A stretch of DNA of 30,734 nt from a virus: IMG/VR virus record IMGVR_UViG_3300048590_000506, positions 1 through 30,734 of that record; one strand, 5' to 3'. Position numbers and translations under genes: made by a program. Position 1 is the first letter of the stretch. The number at the start of each line of letters is the position of its first letter. Below, piece after piece: positions 29,564-30,734 of this stretch. A model generated the notes under the pieces. The model saw only the letters and a program-made list of their open reading frames with translations, was not told the DNA's origin and made no database searches.

Positions 29564-29701
29564 ATGAAGACAATAACACTAACAGTACAAGAGTTCATTA
29601 ACTTTAAGTCTATATATAAAGGAGTTTATCTCTCCAAAGTAGAGAATGGTGATGTAAAGGTGACTGCAAATGCTACAAGTCTTAGCTATTTTGGTTATTA
29701 G
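29564..29701 (+). CDS. Small hypothetical protein, 45 aa
   Basis: The frame MKTITLTVQEFINFKSIYKG continues VYLSKVENGDVKVTANATSL and ends SYFGY. It looks like a short beta-rich protein with a possible extended strand pair (GVYLSKVENGDVKVTAN). It is preceded by an A/C-rich leader (ACCTTACATCAA) and followed by a 7-bp hairpin CACTTTG/CAAAGTG (29716-29734). It is not recognised; size and clean start make it a plausible early gene. Confidence 0.45.
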   Translation: MKTITLTVQEFINFKSIYKGVYLSKVENGDVKVTANATSLSYFGY

Positions 29702-29844
29702 TTCGTTTTTATATTCACTTTGGATTTCAAAGTGCGAAATTAGTGTGGAAATGAGGTTTTTGTGTGTTGATAAGATGGTGTATATCCCTCATAACTTAAT
29801 CAGAAGTATTGAAAATCATCAAATATTTATCGTTTATCAATAAA

Positions 29845-30119
29845 TAACATAGCATTATATGACATATATTCCAGAAAAAACACCAGATTGTGAAATAATC
29901 GTATCCTCATTATTAGTTTATAGTAGTTGTTTAGGTACTAGGAAAACTGGTAAAGATATTATGATCTCTATTTCACATGATAATGGCAGTTCTAATGAAA
30001 CTGTCAAAGGATATGAAAATAAGGGTTATTGTGATCTATTTTTAACGAAACAACAGGCTTGGATTCTTAAATTAGCCCTTCAAGAACGATTAAAGGAGTT
30101 TGACCTTTAACATAGCATT
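29845..30119. repeat. 12-bp direct repeats flanking the 83-aa gene
   Basis: TAACATAGCATT occurs at 29845-29856, just before the ATG, and at 30108-30119, starting in the stop codon. Only the end points are repeated. It may be a duplication scar of gene gain, or chance in AT-rich DNA. Confidence 0.55.
29859..30110 (+). CDS. Hypothetical protein, 83 aa
   Basis: The frame MTYIPEKTPDCEIIVSSLLV reads on with YSSCLGTRKTGKDIMISISH, DNGSSNETVKGYENKGYC and a helical end (LTKQQAWILKLALQERLKEF). A beta-rich first half with a C-terminal helix resembles small phage inhibitors in general shape only. No family was recognised. It stands alone with about 150 and 260 nt of non-coding DNA on either side and is bracketed by 12-bp direct repeats. 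Confidence 0.6.
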   Translation: MTYIPEKTPDCEIIVSSLLVYSSCLGTRKTGKDIMISISHDNGSSNETVKGYENKGYCDLFLTKQQAWILKLALQERLKEFDL

Positions 30120-30374
30120 TATCCTAAGAATATGCTAAGAAAGATTTGATGTGAATACCTACCAATACAATAGTAATATTGAGATTGATAAGGCTGTGAA
30201 AGTCAGTTAAGATAAACATTCACAAATAGTTGTTCAAATTAATCTTAGAGTTGTAGCATATAGTGTAGTGGATTAAGTTTCCAAGCACACAACTTCCACC
30301 TTCAACAAGTGGACATATTTAACTTGCAGAAATGCTCATTACAGGTAGGTTAAGCCTGTTTTAAACTTAGTATT
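30111..30374 (+). other. Spacer before HNH gene
   Basis: No frame longer than a few codons was found. Small inverted repeats occur: TCCAC/GTGGA near 30296-30314 and ACAGG/CCTGT (30341-30359) followed by four Ts. A GTGTAGTGGATTA string resembles a D-arm, but no tRNA can be folded. Group I intron sequences were not recognised. Confidence 0.35.
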
Positions 30375-30734
30375 ATGGAACAATGGAAAGATATACCAAA
30401 TTATGAAGGAATATATCAAATAAGTGATTTAGGTAATATTAAATCATTAAAATTTGGTAAAGAGAAATTATTGAAATCTCAAATTAATAACTATGGTTAT
30501 TTATATATAAATCTTTGGAAAAATGGTTCGAAAAAAGTAAAACAAATCCATGAATTATTAGCAATTGTATTTCTAGGACATGTTCCTAATCTTAATAAAT
30601 TAAGAGTTGATCATAAGGATAATAATAAACTAAATAATGCTTTGTCTAATATACAAATAGTAAAAATTAGAGAAAACAATAGTAAAGATAGGAAATTAGG
30701 ATCATCAAAATATACAGGAGTATTTTGGCATAAA
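30375..30734 (+). CDS. NUMOD4/HNH homing endonuclease, partial
   Basis: One hundred and twenty codons are open to the window edge with no stop. The start EQWKDIPNYEGIYQISDLGN is a typical NUMOD4 DNA-binding motif (residues 2-21). An HNH core follows: IHELLAIVFLGH (58-69), VDHKDNNKLNNALSNIQIV (78-96) with H80 and the Asn series N84, N88 and N92, then ENNSKD. The final SKYTGVFWHK (111-120) opens an AP2- or SPO1-type DNA-binding motif. These enzymes cut DNA and copy their own gene, either inside an intron or free-standing. It is AT-rich like its surroundings. The C-terminal part is outside the window. Confidence 0.9.
   Translation, partial: MEQWKDIPNYEGIYQISDLGNIKSLKFGKEKLLKSQINNYGYLYINLWKNGSKKVKQIHELLAIVFLGHVPNLNKLRVDHKDNNKLNNALSNIQIVKIRENNSKDRKLGSSKYTGVFWHK

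Noticed and set aside
30240-30320. tRNA-like strings (GTGTAGTGGATTA; TCCAC...GTGGA)
   Set aside because: No acceptor or anticodon stem can be formed; it resembles a tRNA only in pieces.

Overview
This window looks like part of the genome of a tailed double-stranded DNA phage of the crAss-like group (order Crassvirales) or a close relative infecting a Bacteroidota host. The evidence is fourfold. The late genes run in the order small-terminase candidate, TerL, portal, HExxH protein, scaffold candidate, major capsid protein, head/neck proteins, fibre proteins, tail-ring proteins, very large tail 'muzzle/stabilisation' protein. There is a phage-coded HU/IHF-like protein. Poly-threonine linkers of the kind seen in Bacteroidota phages occur in the tail proteins. 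Several promoters match the Bacteroidota pattern TTG-N19-21-TAnnTTTG. The DNA is AT-rich and genes show no clear Shine-Dalgarno sequences. Family names come from reading the proteins; no database search was run.

Layout. From 1 to 25,584 every convincing gene lies on the minus strand, so it is read right to left. 25.6-23.2 kb holds small regulatory or packaging genes: coiled coil, winged helix, HU/IHF-like, zinc-binding and a TerS candidate. 23.2-15.2 kb is the packaging and head module: TerL, portal, HExxH protein, scaffold candidate and MCP, closed by a strong terminator. A tRNA with initiator-type features follows at 15.0 kb. 15.0-9.7 kb carries neck, virion and fibre genes with two terminators. 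9.5-0 kb is a second late unit with its own promoter: a calcineurin-like phosphoesterase, tail-ring candidates, the 1559-residue tail protein and threonine-rich tail-tip or adhesin proteins.

25.8-28.2 kb is a dense array of 24 tRNA genes, all on the minus strand. With the tRNA at 15.0 kb there are 25. By anticodon all 20 amino acids are covered. The only tRNA with a proline anticodon (UGG) has a long class II variable arm, one Leu(UAG) tRNA lacks the long arm expected of leucine tRNAs, three tRNAs have CAU anticodons and two of these carry a C1xA72 mismatch, and five have altered T-loops. The array contains two internal or flanking terminators and at least one promoter.

28.6-30.7 kb switches to the plus strand and looks like an early or accessory region of small unknown genes: a less AT-rich 133-residue gene with a structured leader, a 25-residue membrane microprotein followed by a terminator, two further small proteins, and the start of a NUMOD4/HNH homing endonuclease cut by the window edge.

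The observations most worth following up are the unusual tRNAs, three minus-strand promoters placed so close to an ATG that leaderless transcripts are expected, a mutually exclusive stem-loop region upstream of the late genes, and a TGTCCAA repeat/palindrome immediately before terL.
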